DNA of 64,000 bases. Source: JANXLO01 sp038231295 (GTDB lineage: Bacteria > Armatimonadota > Chthonomonadetes > Chthonomonadales > Chthonomonadaceae). The stretch is taken from contig JBBRLP010000005.1 in assembly GCA_038231295.1 (NCBI GenBank), positions 20,586-84,585 on the forward strand, read 5' to 3'. A program made the translations under genes and the position numbers. The notes below the pieces were generated by a model, which did not search any database, was not told the DNA's origin, and saw only the letters and a program-made list of their open reading frames with translations. This document shows positions 1-8,607 of the stretch, piece after piece (the first letter of the stretch is position 1; each line of letters begins with the position of its first letter).

Positions 1-1089
1 CTTCTTGTCCTGCATCCAGGTCAGGAAGGTGCCGAAGACGCGGCTGGTCGTGCCGCCGTCGGACATTCCCGAACTCTGGGTGCCGGAGAAGCCTTTTTCC
101 AGTTCGTCCAGCCAGAGGATACAGGGCGCGACCGACTCGGCGACGCGAATGGCCTTCCGCATATTCTCTTCCGATGACCCGACAATGCCCGCGAAGATTC
201 GCCCCACATCGAGGCGCAGCAGCGGCAGACGCCAGAGCGAACCGATGGCTTTGGCGGAGAGGCTCTTACCGCATCCCTGCACCCCAAGCAGCAGCACCCC
301 ACGTGGCGACGGCAGCCCGAAGTCGCGGGCCTTCTCCGTAAAGGCCACGGTGCGCTTCTCCATCCAGTCTTTCAGAAGGTCCAGCCCGCCGACATCGCCG
401 ATACTCTCGCTGAACGGATAGTATTCGAGAATGCCCGACTTGCGGATGATCTGTTCCTTCTCGCTGAGGATGACATCCACGTCGAATTTATGCTTTTCGA
501 CCAGGGACTTCGCGAAGACATTTTCCGCTTCGTTCGCCGTCAGTCCCTGTGCGGCTTTCAGAATCTGGTCGCGTTCTATCTCGCTGAGGACGGTATCTAC
601 CTGCGGATTGTCCTTCACCGACTGCACGATGCCTTCGAGCAGTTGGTCGAGGTCTTCGTGGTCGGGCAGGCCGTAGTCCACCACCGTCACGTCCTTTTCC
701 AGTTCGTTCGGCAGTTTAAGGTTGGGCGCGAGAATAATGAGTGTCTTGTAGCTGGTTTTCAGCGCGGCGGTCAGGTCACGCAGACGCCGGGTCACGGTCA
801 CGTCGCTGATAAAGGCGTGATAGTCTTTCAGGACGAAAAGCGCCTGCTCCCGCGAATCCATGACGGCATCAAGGGCCGCTATCGGGTCGCGGGTCGCGTT
901 GTCGCGGTGGTTGGGATTCTGCACCATGCCCTGCGTGATCGTCCAGAAAAAGATTTTCTTGCCCCGGTCGCGGGCAATCGTGCGAAGGGCGTCTTCGACT
1001 CGCTTTTCTTCCCAGGAGACGATGTAGATGATCGGGTAGCGGGCGCGAATCAGGGTTTCAAGTTCAATGTCCACTGCGGAAGAGGCCAA
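1..1089 (-). CDS. Ycf46-like AAA+ ATPase (3' end outside window)
   Basis: The visible 363 codons encode a cytosolic AAA+ ATPase resembling the Ycf46/SpoVK-like group. An N-terminal alpha/beta region of about 230 residues precedes the ATPase core. Walker A (GVQGCGKS) and Walker B (ILWLDELEK) are both clear, and a glycine/serine-rich loop follows Walker B as in Ycf46 proteins. The C-terminal lid lies beyond the left edge. I chose the TTG at 1089 because a GGAGGT site sits 8 bases upstream and no other start in frame has one. A strong promoter (1209-1238) precedes it. The precise substrate is unknown; Ycf46 homologues have been linked to photosynthesis regulation in cyanobacteria, which cannot be transferred here. 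Family assignment is fairly secure, function is not. Confidence 0.8.
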   Translation of the reverse strand, partial: MASSAVDIELETLIRARYPIIYIVSWEEKRVEDALRTIARDRGKKIFFWTITQGMVQNPNHRDNATRDPIAALDAVMDSREQALFVLKDYHAFISDVTVTRRLRDLTAALKTSYKTLIILAPNLKLPNELEKDVTVVDYGLPDHEDLDQLLEGIVQSVKDNPQVDTVLSEIERDQILKAAQGLTANEAENVFAKSLVEKHKFDVDVILSEKEQIIRKSGILEYYPFSESIGDVGGLDLLKDWMEKRTVAFTEKARDFGLPSPRGVLLLGVQGCGKSLSAKAIGSLWRLPLLRLDVGRIFAGIVGSSEENMRKAIRVAESVAPCILWLDELEKGFSGTQSSGMSDGGTTSRVFGTFLTWMQDKK

Positions 1090-1208
1090 GTGCAGGTACC
1101 TCCGGCGAAAATGTTCGATATGGAAAAGGTGTCGGGTATGAGGAGGCGGCTGCACTGCGCGTCGTTGCGAGAACAAATCCGGTACGTACCCTCGGCAGGC
1201 GATACTCT

Positions 1209-1238
1209 ATTATAGTGGATAAGCCCTGCTGTCGTCAA
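1209..1238 (-). promoter_or_regulatory. Sigma-70-type promoter for the AAA ATPase gene
   Basis: On the minus strand TTGACG (1233-1238) and a perfect TATAAT (1209-1214) are separated by 18 bases, about 120 bases upstream of the TTG start. Confidence 0.65.
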
Positions 1239-1348
1239 TGAAGTCTTGACGCCCATACGGATTTTATGAAACGGGAACAGGACTCTCGCACGTCCTACGA
1301 GTAGAATGACGTTGCATACAGGCTATTGCTACCATCTGGAGGAAAAAA

Positions 1349-2170
1349 TTGCGACTTGGCGGGCCACTGTTTGGAGATGTCTCAACACCGGAACTGTGGG
1401 TGGCTGCCGTGCAGAAACACGGTTATCGCGCCGCCTACTGCCCGGTAGACGCAAAAGCCGACGCGGCGACGGTTCGTGCCTACGCGAAGGCTGCCAAGGA
1501 TGCCGACATCGTGATTGCGGAGGTCGGTGCCTGGAGCAATCCCCTGAGCGCAGACAAGACGACCCGCCGGGAGGCGCTCGCTCTCTGTCAGCGGCAACTT
1601 GACCTCGCCGAACGCATCGGGGCGAGATGCTGTGTCAATATCGCGGGGTCACGCGGGGAACAATGGGATGGCCCCCACCCGGACAATCTTACCACCGAGA
1701 CCTTCGATATGATTGTGCAAACGGTGCGGGAGATCATAGACGCCGTCAAGCCTACCCGCTCCTTCTACACGCTCGAAACCATGCCCTGGGTCTTCCCGGA
1801 CGGACTGGACAGTTACCTCGCGCTTCTCAAAGCAATAGATCGCCCTGCCTTCGCCGTCCATTTCGATCCCGTCAATCTCATCTCCAGCCCGCAGCGCTTT
1901 TTCAACAACGGCGCGTTCCTGCATGACTGTTTCGCGAAACTCGGCCCCTGGATCAAATCCTGCCATGCCAAAGACATCGCGCTCGCCCCACGCCTGACCC
2001 TCCATCTGGACGAAGTTCGCCCCGGCCTCGGCAGCCTCGACTACCCAACCTTCCTGCACGAACTGGACCGTCTCGACCCGGACATTCCCCTCCTGCTCGA
2101 ACACCTGCCCACCGAAACCGACTACGCGTTGGCCGCCGACTACATTCGCTCTGTCGCTGGTACCTGCTGA
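1349..2170 (+). CDS. Sugar phosphate isomerase/epimerase, xylose isomerase-like TIM barrel
   Basis: A 273-residue protein of the AP-endonuclease-2/xylose isomerase-like TIM-barrel family. Visible family features are VIAEVGAW near residue 55, an acidic strand ending in YTLETMP, AVHFDPVN and SCHAKD, where Glu, Asp and His residues usually bind a divalent metal, and a final LLLEHLP strand. Such enzymes isomerise or epimerise sugars or polyols; the actual substrate cannot be read from sequence. The start is the TTG at 1349, with CTGGAGGA placed 6-7 bases upstream. It is transcribed divergently from the AAA ATPase and stands alone. A second member of the same superfamily occurs at 62941-63789. Confidence 0.8.
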   Translation: MRLGGPLFGDVSTPELWVAAVQKHGYRAAYCPVDAKADAATVRAYAKAAKDADIVIAEVGAWSNPLSADKTTRREALALCQRQLDLAERIGARCCVNIAGSRGEQWDGPHPDNLTTETFDMIVQTVREIIDAVKPTRSFYTLETMPWVFPDGLDSYLALLKAIDRPAFAVHFDPVNLISSPQRFFNNGAFLHDCFAKLGPWIKSCHAKDIALAPRLTLHLDEVRPGLGSLDYPTFLHELDRLDPDIPLLLEHLPTETDYALAADYIRSVAGTC

Positions 2171-2387
2171 AACTCCCGATACTTTATCCATTCTCCGTTG
2201 GCTTCCTGCCGGACAACGCTAAGAACGACTCAATGCACCACGGTACACTGATCTTGAGGCGGTCAATCAACTGCCCGTATGCAATCCGTTTGATCACAAG
2301 CTGGGTCGTCTGTTCCTAACGCCGATTAAGGCAAATTTAATGCTGCTGCTGTATACTGGCTTCATCCTGAGAGAGGGAAGTGAATAT

Positions 2388-2966
2388 ATGGCCTGGATTA
2401 AAACGGTTAAGCCGGAAGAGGCGGACGAAAAACTGATCAACTCGCTGCAAAGTCAGCGGCATCTCTACCCGCCGGAGTATGCTGTGCGTGTGGATGCGGC
2501 GACCTCGCAGAGTTCGGAGCAGGATGAGAGCATCGTTCGGTCGCACAGCCTGCTACCGGACACACTTTACCATGCATTCGCGACTTACGGGACGTTGCTC
2601 TCGCCCGACTTGCCTCTGAGCCGCGCCCAGCATGAGATGATTGCCGCGACCGTCTCTGTGTGCAACTCCTGCTTCTATTGAACGGAATCTCACGCAGAGT
2701 TTCTGCGTCGTGTCTCTCTCGATGAGGAACTGGTAAACGCCATTCGGACGGACTATCGGGCGGCCGCTCTGGCCCCGCCCGATATCGCCATGCTCGACTA
2801 CGTGACGAAACTGACGAAGACGCCCTGGAAAATGACACGCGGCGATGTCGAGACCCTGCGCGAACACGGCTTCGACGATAAAGGCATTCTCCAGATCAAT
2901 CTGATCGCCTCCTGGTTCAACTACATCAATCGCGTGGCGGATGGACTTGGCATCGGCAGGCCGTAG
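2388..2966 (+). CDS. AhpD-like peroxidase-related protein, probable selenoprotein (UGA = Sec98)
   Basis: A 192-residue carboxymuconolactone decarboxylase/AhpD-family protein of the peroxidase-related type, read through one in-frame TGA at 2679-2681. Upstream and downstream halves both match the family and are in the same frame. The redox site reads Cys95-Phe-Tyr-TGA98, so the TGA sits exactly on the second cysteine of CxxC. Glu83, Cys95, position 98 and His102 reproduce the spacing of Glu118, Cys130, Cys133 and His137 of mycobacterial AhpD, where Cys133 is the peroxidatic residue. The tail WKMTRGDVETLREHGF and ASWFNYINRVADGLG is typical of the family and intact up to TAG at 2964. A hairpin at 2692-2708 fits a bacterial SECIS. 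The alternative is a recent nonsense mutation. Start at ATG 2388 follows a purine-rich site. Confidence 0.8.
2679..2708 (+). promoter_or_regulatory. UGA codon plus bSECIS-like hairpin
   Basis: TGA (2679-2681) is followed by a perfect 6-bp stem ACGCAG/CTGCGT (2692-2697 and 2703-2708) closing a five-base loop AGTTT. The loop G at 2699 is the second loop base and lies 18 bases after the TGA, inside the distance range reported for bacterial SECIS elements. The stem is short, so this is suggestive rather than conclusive. Confidence 0.6.
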
Positions 2967-3019
2967 AGCGTTTGTTCCACAGGGAGAACAGGGGGCTGCT
3001 TTACCGCTTTCCGTCGTGT

Positions 3020-6000
3020 TCAGGCAGGGCAGAGGAAGAAGAAGGGGCAGAGGGCGCATTTGCGCTCCTCCGGTTCCGGTGGAAAATGCCCTGCCCGAAT
3101 ACCGTGCAGGGCCGCATTGTATTTTTCGACCCGGGCAGGCTCGTAGCGCAGGCTCGGCTTGACCTCTTTTGTCTCGCGGGTTGCCAGCGAGACGAGTTCG
3201 AGTCGGACAGGCCGGGTCGGATCGGACTGCTCGGCGGCGTGGCGAATGAGGGCCAGACGCTCGTCCGTGTGATCGGTCTTCTTGATACGGCGGCGCAGAT
3301 GCCGCACGACGCGCAGACCGCCATCGGACAGCGTTTCCGCCGCATCTACCGCGACTTCGACCTCGCCATGCTCCAGTCGTGCGACCAGACGCAGGTTCGG
3401 CGTCTCGTTCGCGGCCCCGCTCAGATCGTGGAAAGCGTTTGCCAGCATCGTCTCGGCGTGAGCGTGCAGCAGACGACTCTGCGCCGACTCCTCGCCTCCG
3501 AACTGCTGCGCCCACACACTTCGCAATTGACTCTCCGCGTCGTCCTGACTTGGAGTTCGGCCAGAGGCTCTCTCGGCGCGTACCCACTGCATCGTCTCCT
3601 TTAGACTGCTGTGAAAATGGAGATAGGCCGACGTTTCCTCCGGTCGGGGCAGTTTCGCCACCTGCTGATAGAAGTAGCGGCGCGGGCAGTCGCGATAGGT
3701 GTCCACTTCCCAGAGACTCAACTGTGGGGAAGTGGCGAGTTCTGGCACAGGCGCGGCAGACGGTGCGTCTGGGAGAAGACGCGGCCACTCGATGCGGGCT
3801 GCATCGCAGGCGGTCAGAGCGGGATTGAGGCGTTCCAGCAGCGAAGAAGGCGCTGTCGCGCTGTCGCCGCGTCGCAACGGGCGCGACAGGACAAGATGGT
3901 TCCGTGCACGGGAGAGAGCGACGAAAAACAGGCAGTCGGCTCCGTCGGCTTTCGCCTCGTCCGCGTCGTCGCCGAGCAGTTCCGGGGGCGGTGAGACCAT
4001 TCCGCTGGAACCCCGTGCAGGAAACTGGCCCTTGTTCAGATTGGGCAGATAGACGACGGGAAACTCCAGCCCTTTCGACTGATGCACCGTCATCAACCGC
4101 ACCGCAGGCAGTCCCTCCACCCCACCCGGAGTACGGGCTGACCGCTCCTCACCACACAGGATCAACTGGCGCAGATGGCGCAGAAAGAGCTGCGGTTGGG
4201 TTTCGTCTTCACGCGGCTGAAGACGTTCTGTGAGGCCCTGTGCGAACGTCAGGAGTTGCGAAAGCGCCAGCATACGCTGGACTGCCTCAACCGTACCCGC
4301 AGCCAGTAGAGGGCGCAGGTAGCCGCTCGTTTCAAACAGGTAGCGAGCCAGCAACGTCCAGACATCCCGTTTCCGCACTATCGGCTTGAGATGCGCCCAG
4401 AGGCGTCTCATCCCCGCCCGGCCCTCTGCGGCCAGACCGGGCAGGCTCTCGGCAAGACTCAGGGCTTGCGGGAACGGATGGCGGCGCTCTTTCGCCTCCT
4501 CCAGAAGCAGAGTCACGTCTTCCGGTGGAATGGCGTATTCGGGGAACTGCGCCACGCGCCGCAGCGTTGCGCCATGCGGTTCGCAGGTCAGCGCTGTCAG
4601 CGCCAGCATATCCTTCACTTCACTACGCTCGAACAGGCTCCCGAGATGCTGGGTGGCGATCCCACGCCGCTCCAGTCCCTCCGCGAGGTCGGCCGCCTGG
4701 GCGTTCGTGCAGACGAGAATCGCCTGCTCCTCCAGCGCAATTCCTGTTTCCTGAAAATGCCGTATCTGCGCCGCCATGCCGTCTGCCTGGGCGTCTTCAT
4801 CGTCGGCGTCCGCTCTCATCAGCGGTGTCAGTGCCGCCTCTCCCCGCTGCGGTTTCCACAGAGTCAACCGTTCGGCAGGCGCATTCGCTTCCGCCATCTC
4901 CTGTGACATGGCGACGGCGAAACCGCTGAACAGGGAGACAATCGCCACGTCGGAGCGGTAATTCGTGCCGAGTCGGAGGCGTTTGCCGCCCGGAAAATCC
5001 CGGTCGAACTCCCGGACGTTGGCAGGCGAGGCCCCGCGAAAGCGATAGATCGCCTGACGCAGATCGCCTACCGCCCAGAAGCCCTCGCCTGCCCCAACCA
5101 GTCTCTGCAACAGAAACGCACAGGCACGGTTCACATCCTGGTACTCGTCGGCAAGGACGTGGGCGAACTGCTGCTGCCAGCGCAGGCGCACCTCCGGGCA
5201 GGTATCCAGCAGTTCCACAGACCGCATGAGCAGGTCGCCGTAGTCCAGGAGGCCACGTTCGCGTTGCAGCGCTTCGTAGACCGCATAGACCTGCGCCACT
5301 TCCCGCGACCGAACTGCCTTTATCCGCGCCTCCTCATCGGCGGCGTTATTCCATTGCCGTTCTGCCAGTTCCCGATAGCCCTCCGGTGTGACGCACTCGT
5401 CTTTCGCCCGCGAAATACAGCGCAGAATATCAGGGAAGGGTAGAGTCGGGTCGTGCAGATACTCCAGTTCGTGTAGATGCAGACGGTCGAGATGCGTATT
5501 CAGCAGTTCGACGGCATCGGAGGTTTGCAGCAGTTGGGGCTGATTCGGGAGGCCGATACGCTGTCCGTCTTTCCGCAGCAGTTCGAAGCCGAATGCATGG
5601 AACGTCCCGATCCAGACCTGTTCCGCCCGTTTGCCGACCTGCTCTCTCAAGCGAGTTCGCATCTCTTCGGCGGCCTTGTTGGAGAAGGTCAGGGCGAGCA
5701 GGCGTTCCGGGGGCAGATTCCTCTCCGTCAGCAGATGGCAGGCGCGGGCGACCAGGGTACGCGTCTTGCCCGTTCCGGGGCCAGCATCTATCAGCGCCGG
5801 GCCGCTTTCCAGTAGCGCCGCCTCCGTCTGATCGGCATCCAGACCCTCTGCGGCGGAAACGGGCTTCCGAACCAGCGCGGTGTTTCCGTCAATCGTGACA
5901 GGAGGTTCGTGTGCGGCAGGCAGCAGCAACGCCTGTGCGAGTTGAGACAGCACACAGGATTCGGTGACACCGACAAGTTCTGCGATCTGGAGCGCATTCA

Positions 6001-6490
6001 AATTCTGTTCAAGGAAAGCATAGCGCAGGAGCGGAGCGGGCAGCAGGAACTCGGCGGCGAAGGTGTTGGCCTCGGTTTCCCGCCGTTCCGCCGGGCTGTA
6101 GCCCTCGGCCACCTGCATCGCCTGTGTTAGGGAGGGGATAAGGAGCAGGACAAGCTGGTCTTCGTCGGTAGTGAACTCGTCCCGCTGGGAATCGTGAAGC
6201 CAGTGATGGGCAAACTCATGCGCCTGCGAGAATCGCTGGAGTCGGGCCATGCGGTCGGAATCCGGCGCGGCGTAGTAGATGCTGTCGTGATCGCGAATCA
6301 GCACTGCCCGTGCGCCCATCAGCAGCGCGTCGTCCGGTGAGAGCGGATAGCAGCCCAGCCCGGTATCTTCCGACGCCAGCGCCAGCAGATGCTCGGCAGG
6401 GAGCAGACGCATCTGGGCAGGAGCCGTTCCGCCTCTCAATCGGAAATGCTCCTGCCGCGCTCGCTGTCGGATGGGCGCAAGATTTGCCAT
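3020..6490 (-). CDS. ImmA/IrrE metallopeptidase - UvrD helicase - degenerate Fe-S nuclease fusion
   Basis: A 1156-residue three-part fusion. Residues about 40-190 form an ImmA/IrrE-type zinc peptidase with HEFAH (91-95) and a distal Glu140 in ETEANTFAAEFLLP. Residues about 215-900 are a superfamily 1 UvrD/PcrA helicase with Walker A AGPGTGKT (236-243), DEYQD (448-452), GDLRQAIYRFRG, a YRS motif, and TVHQSKGLEFPVV and VALSRAR near the end. The C-terminal 250 residues look like a RecB/AddB-type PD-(D/E)XK domain: a first cysteine in YRDCPRRYFY and three in CALCPFFFLCPA would hold an Fe-S cluster, but VVRHL stands where the catalytic D-x-K strand is expected, so nuclease activity is doubtful. 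It begins 6 bases after the HTH gene, in one operon with a sigma factor. Peptidase-repressor pairs of this type (IrrE/DdrO, ImmA/ImmR) derepress genes; a role in DNA damage or phage response is inference. Confidence 0.85.
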   Translation of the reverse strand: MANLAPIRQRARQEHFRLRGGTAPAQMRLLPAEHLLALASEDTGLGCYPLSPDDALLMGARAVLIRDHDSIYYAAPDSDRMARLQRFSQAHEFAHHWLHDSQRDEFTTDEDQLVLLLIPSLTQAMQVAEGYSPAERRETEANTFAAEFLLPAPLLRYAFLEQNLNALQIAELVGVTESCVLSQLAQALLLPAAHEPPVTIDGNTALVRKPVSAAEGLDADQTEAALLESGPALIDAGPGTGKTRTLVARACHLLTERNLPPERLLALTFSNKAAEEMRTRLREQVGKRAEQVWIGTFHAFGFELLRKDGQRIGLPNQPQLLQTSDAVELLNTHLDRLHLHELEYLHDPTLPFPDILRCISRAKDECVTPEGYRELAERQWNNAADEEARIKAVRSREVAQVYAVYEALQRERGLLDYGDLLMRSVELLDTCPEVRLRWQQQFAHVLADEYQDVNRACAFLLQRLVGAGEGFWAVGDLRQAIYRFRGASPANVREFDRDFPGGKRLRLGTNYRSDVAIVSLFSGFAVAMSQEMAEANAPAERLTLWKPQRGEAALTPLMRADADDEDAQADGMAAQIRHFQETGIALEEQAILVCTNAQAADLAEGLERRGIATQHLGSLFERSEVKDMLALTALTCEPHGATLRRVAQFPEYAIPPEDVTLLLEEAKERRHPFPQALSLAESLPGLAAEGRAGMRRLWAHLKPIVRKRDVWTLLARYLFETSGYLRPLLAAGTVEAVQRMLALSQLLTFAQGLTERLQPREDETQPQLFLRHLRQLILCGEERSARTPGGVEGLPAVRLMTVHQSKGLEFPVVYLPNLNKGQFPARGSSGMVSPPPELLGDDADEAKADGADCLFFVALSRARNHLVLSRPLRRGDSATAPSSLLERLNPALTACDAARIEWPRLLPDAPSAAPVPELATSPQLSLWEVDTYRDCPRRYFYQQVAKLPRPEETSAYLHFHSSLKETMQWVRAERASGRTPSQDDAESQLRSVWAQQFGGEESAQSRLLHAHAETMLANAFHDLSGAANETPNLRLVARLEHGEVEVAVDAAETLSDGGLRVVRHLRRRIKKTDHTDERLALIRHAAEQSDPTRPVRLELVSLATRETKEVKPSLRYEPARVEKYNAALHGIRAGHFPPEPEERKCALCPFFFLCPA

Positions 6491-6496
6491 ACGAGA

Positions 6497-7129
6497 CTAG
6501 CCTTCCGGTGCGTTCAGCCAGAGGGTCTTTTGCGCCTCACTCATCCCCGGACAGCCGCGAATAGCGTCTTCAAAACTCTCCTGCGCCAATACCTGCGGGG
6601 CGGCATCGCCCGTATACCGATAGGCGGCGCTGCTCGCCAGGGTCGGAGGCTGACGCAGATAGTCCTGCACAGTGTTCAGGCTGACTTCCAGCGTCTCCGC
6701 CAGTTTCTGGAGGAGGGCATCGGGCAGCGTGGCGAATTGAAGCAGCCGCTGGTCTAGTTTCGAAACTATCGGCATTCCGACGCCGAGCCGTTTCGCCACT
6801 TCGGGCAGCCGCAATCCGCGCCGTTTCGCGCCCTCTGCCAGACTATTGAGAGGTGTCCGCGCCATGCCGTATTTCGCCCGCATCTCCGCAACGACAGCGC
6901 GGCCCACCCTGCCAAGGCGGGCCACTTCGGCGGCTTCGCCGGGCAGCGAATAGGCGGATTCCAGCAGCGGCAGTTCGGAAGCCCATTGCCCGAGATCGTC
7001 TGCGAACGTCGGGTAGTCGGCAATCCAGTCGCGGAGCGGGCGAGGAGCGGCCTCCTCACGGTCCTTGCGCCAGAGAACGTAGAGTGTCTGTCGCTCAATA
7101 GGCAGGTTATTGTGATTTGCAGTTACCAT
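6497..7129 (-). CDS. Helix-turn-helix protein, candidate target of the ImmA domain
   Basis: A 210-residue protein with no enzyme motif. Residues about 115-160 (RLPEVAKRLGVGMPIVSKLD followed by LPDALLQKLAETLEVS) have the form of an XRE/Cro-type helix-turn-helix. The N-terminal hundred residues are helical and the C-terminal segment ends in FEDAI...MSEAQKTLWL, a pattern I have seen only as a general tail of XRE-like regulators. It begins 2 bases after the sigma factor stop and ends 6 bases before the ImmA-helicase, so the three are surely cotranscribed. By analogy with DdrO and ImmR it could be the repressor cleaved by the adjacent metallopeptidase; it could equally be an anti-sigma factor for its upstream neighbour. 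Neither is shown by sequence. Confidence 0.7.
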   Translation of the reverse strand: MVTANHNNLPIERQTLYVLWRKDREEAAPRPLRDWIADYPTFADDLGQWASELPLLESAYSLPGEAAEVARLGRVGRAVVAEMRAKYGMARTPLNSLAEGAKRRGLRLPEVAKRLGVGMPIVSKLDQRLLQFATLPDALLQKLAETLEVSLNTVQDYLRQPPTLASSAAYRYTGDAAPQVLAQESFEDAIRGCPGMSEAQKTLWLNAPEG

Positions 7130-7131
7130 TT

Positions 7132-7920
7132 CTATCCTCGATCACCTTCTCGAAGCGGCTCATCGGCTCGCCAGCTTTTCAGTCGTTTCTCCGCACTCTC
7201 CAGACGGTTTCGCACCGTCCTGTCGGTCACATTCAGATATTTCGCGATCTCGTCCTGCGTCCACTGCTCGTAGTGAAACAGGACAAATACTTTGCGCTGA
7301 TCTACGGACAGCAGACGCAGCGCCTCGGCTATCAGCGCCCGCTCCTCGGAGGTAGTACGGGTCGGGGCGGCAATATTGCCCATATAGTCAAGCGGCCTGC
7401 CGTCTTCACTCTCCCCGCTGTCCGGGACAAATTCGTTCTGCGCGACATGGTGATATTTCTGTGCGAAGTTGGAGATTTTGCAGTCCAGGCAGTACCAGAA
7501 CCGCACTTCCCAGAACTCGTCTCCTGTCTCTCCGCTCAGCAGGGCCGTGAACATATGGCTCAGAATATCGTGATAGCAGTCGTCGCGCTGCGTCTCCGAG
7601 AGATACGACCAGCGGCGCAGTTTCCGGGCAACGCTCTTGCGGCAGCGTTCCTCCAGAATCTCCATGAGGTCGCCTGCCTCACTGCCCGCGCCGCTGCGGT
7701 GGTATTCGCGGATAAAATAGACCAGAGCCTCTTCGCTGACAAAGCCCTCCTGCGTATACTCCGCAATCTGCACACGTCGCCAGAACTCGCCACGCCCGCA
7801 GCAGAGCAGGCTTTCCACCTGCTGAATGACCTTCGGTTCGCGATACCATTTGCCGGACGCCAACGCCTGAACCATAGGCGCACTCGTCTGGTCCGAACCG
7901 ATGGGGGGTCTCTGCTGCAT
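7132..7920 (-). CDS. Sigma-70 family RNA polymerase sigma factor, divergent
   Basis: A 262-residue protein with a clear sigma region 4: LRLLSVDQRKVFVLFHYEQW, then TQDEIAKYLNVTDRTVRNRL, a helix-turn-helix for the -35 element. The region-2 equivalent (SETQRDDCYHDILSHMFTALL) is weak, and the first hundred residues match nothing I recognise. Several cysteines (CC at about 40, CLDC further on) are unusual. I chose ATG 7920; a GTG at 7944 is an alternative start, as AGGAAGGA lies between them. It is the first gene of the sigma-HTH-ImmA/helicase operon and is divergent from the small gene at 8117. It may direct transcription of its own operon. Confidence 0.75.
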   Translation of the reverse strand: MQQRPPIGSDQTSAPMVQALASGKWYREPKVIQQVESLLCCGRGEFWRRVQIAEYTQEGFVSEEALVYFIREYHRSGAGSEAGDLMEILEERCRKSVARKLRRWSYLSETQRDDCYHDILSHMFTALLSGETGDEFWEVRFWYCLDCKISNFAQKYHHVAQNEFVPDSGESEDGRPLDYMGNIAAPTRTTSEERALIAEALRLLSVDQRKVFVLFHYEQWTQDEIAKYLNVTDRTVRNRLESAEKRLKSWRADEPLREGDRG

Positions 7921-8116
7921 CGCCTCGCATTCCTTCCTGCTCACGTTCGTGCGGCCTTTCTGCTTCCCTACTCAGGCCGTGCCTGCGGAAACCGGAAACA
8001 CAGGTCAACAATTTTTTTCGCGCCTTCCTCCGCGCTTCCGGTTTGGGATTGGTTGCCGGAGTGAGAAAGAGAAGGCAGAGGAAAGAAGGCAGCCTTCGAT
8101 AGATGGGAGTGAAGTG

Positions 8117-8419
8117 ATGCAGACCGAATTCACCTTGAGTGACATCTATGAAGAGATAGCGGAACAGTTGGCGACCGCCCGCACCAAAGCCCTGATGGGT
8201 GAACACTGCGAAGCGCTCGGCGTCCTTCAGGCCGCTTCTCTCGAATATACCCGATTTCGTGACGTGCTGTCGGCGTATCCCGGATTCCATGCCCTGGAAC
8301 ATTCCCTGAATGCCACCCTGAGCGCATTACATACGGACTACGAGCGGGAAGCAGGCAGCCATGAGCAGGCGGGAGAGCAAAATGCCCGCAACCGGAAGCG
8401 AACTCGCAAAGCGGCTTAG
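8117..8419 (+). CDS. Small helical hypothetical protein
   Basis: A 100-residue protein without recognised family. It is predicted mostly helical, with a basic tail rich in Arg, Lys and Asn after residue 85. A GGGAGTGA site lies just before the ATG at 8117. An upstream extension of the frame to 7901 overlaps the sigma-factor 5' region and lacks a ribosome site, so I rejected it. It is divergent from the sigma/helicase operon and upstream of lexA, so it may belong to the same stress module, but nothing in the sequence proves this. Confidence 0.55.
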   Translation: MQTEFTLSDIYEEIAEQLATARTKALMGEHCEALGVLQAASLEYTRFRDVLSAYPGFHALEHSLNATLSALHTDYEREAGSHEQAGEQNARNRKRTRKAA

Positions 8420-8529
8420 ATTCCGGGGAGGAGACCGTGTTTTCCTCCCCAAAATTCCCCCTAACCCGACAAATATACAGCGTTATTCATCAAGGCGACA
8501 AAAATGCGTGTCTTTTCGCCGTCTCCCTC

Positions 8530-8559
8530 TTGACAGCGGGTAAAAACGTGGTGTATAGT
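8530..8559 (+). promoter_or_regulatory. lexA promoter
   Basis: TTGACA (8530-8535) and TATAGT (8554-8559) are separated by 18 bases and lie 49 bases before the lexA ATG. The GTATAGT here is partly mirrored by ACTATTATAC at 8576-8585, a possible autoregulatory operator; its spacing does not match a known LexA box. Confidence 0.7.
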
Positions 8560-8607
8560 AGACGGGAGTGCGTGAACTATTATACGTACAGGGGAGGATT
8601 CGGAGAG

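Noticed and set aside
1246..1274. Promoter for the epimerase gene from TTGACG at 1246
   Set aside because: No -10-like hexamer lies at a suitable distance.
2340..2681. A short 113-residue protein ending at TGA 2681, or a pseudogene
   Set aside because: The frame continues after the TGA for 95 family-conserved codons, and the TGA is placed exactly on an active-site Cys codon with a hairpin after it.
8553..8585. LexA operator (SOS box) in the lexA promoter
   Set aside because: A partial dyad GTATAGT/ACTATTATAC exists, but spacing and sequence fit no known SOS box; reported only as a possibility.
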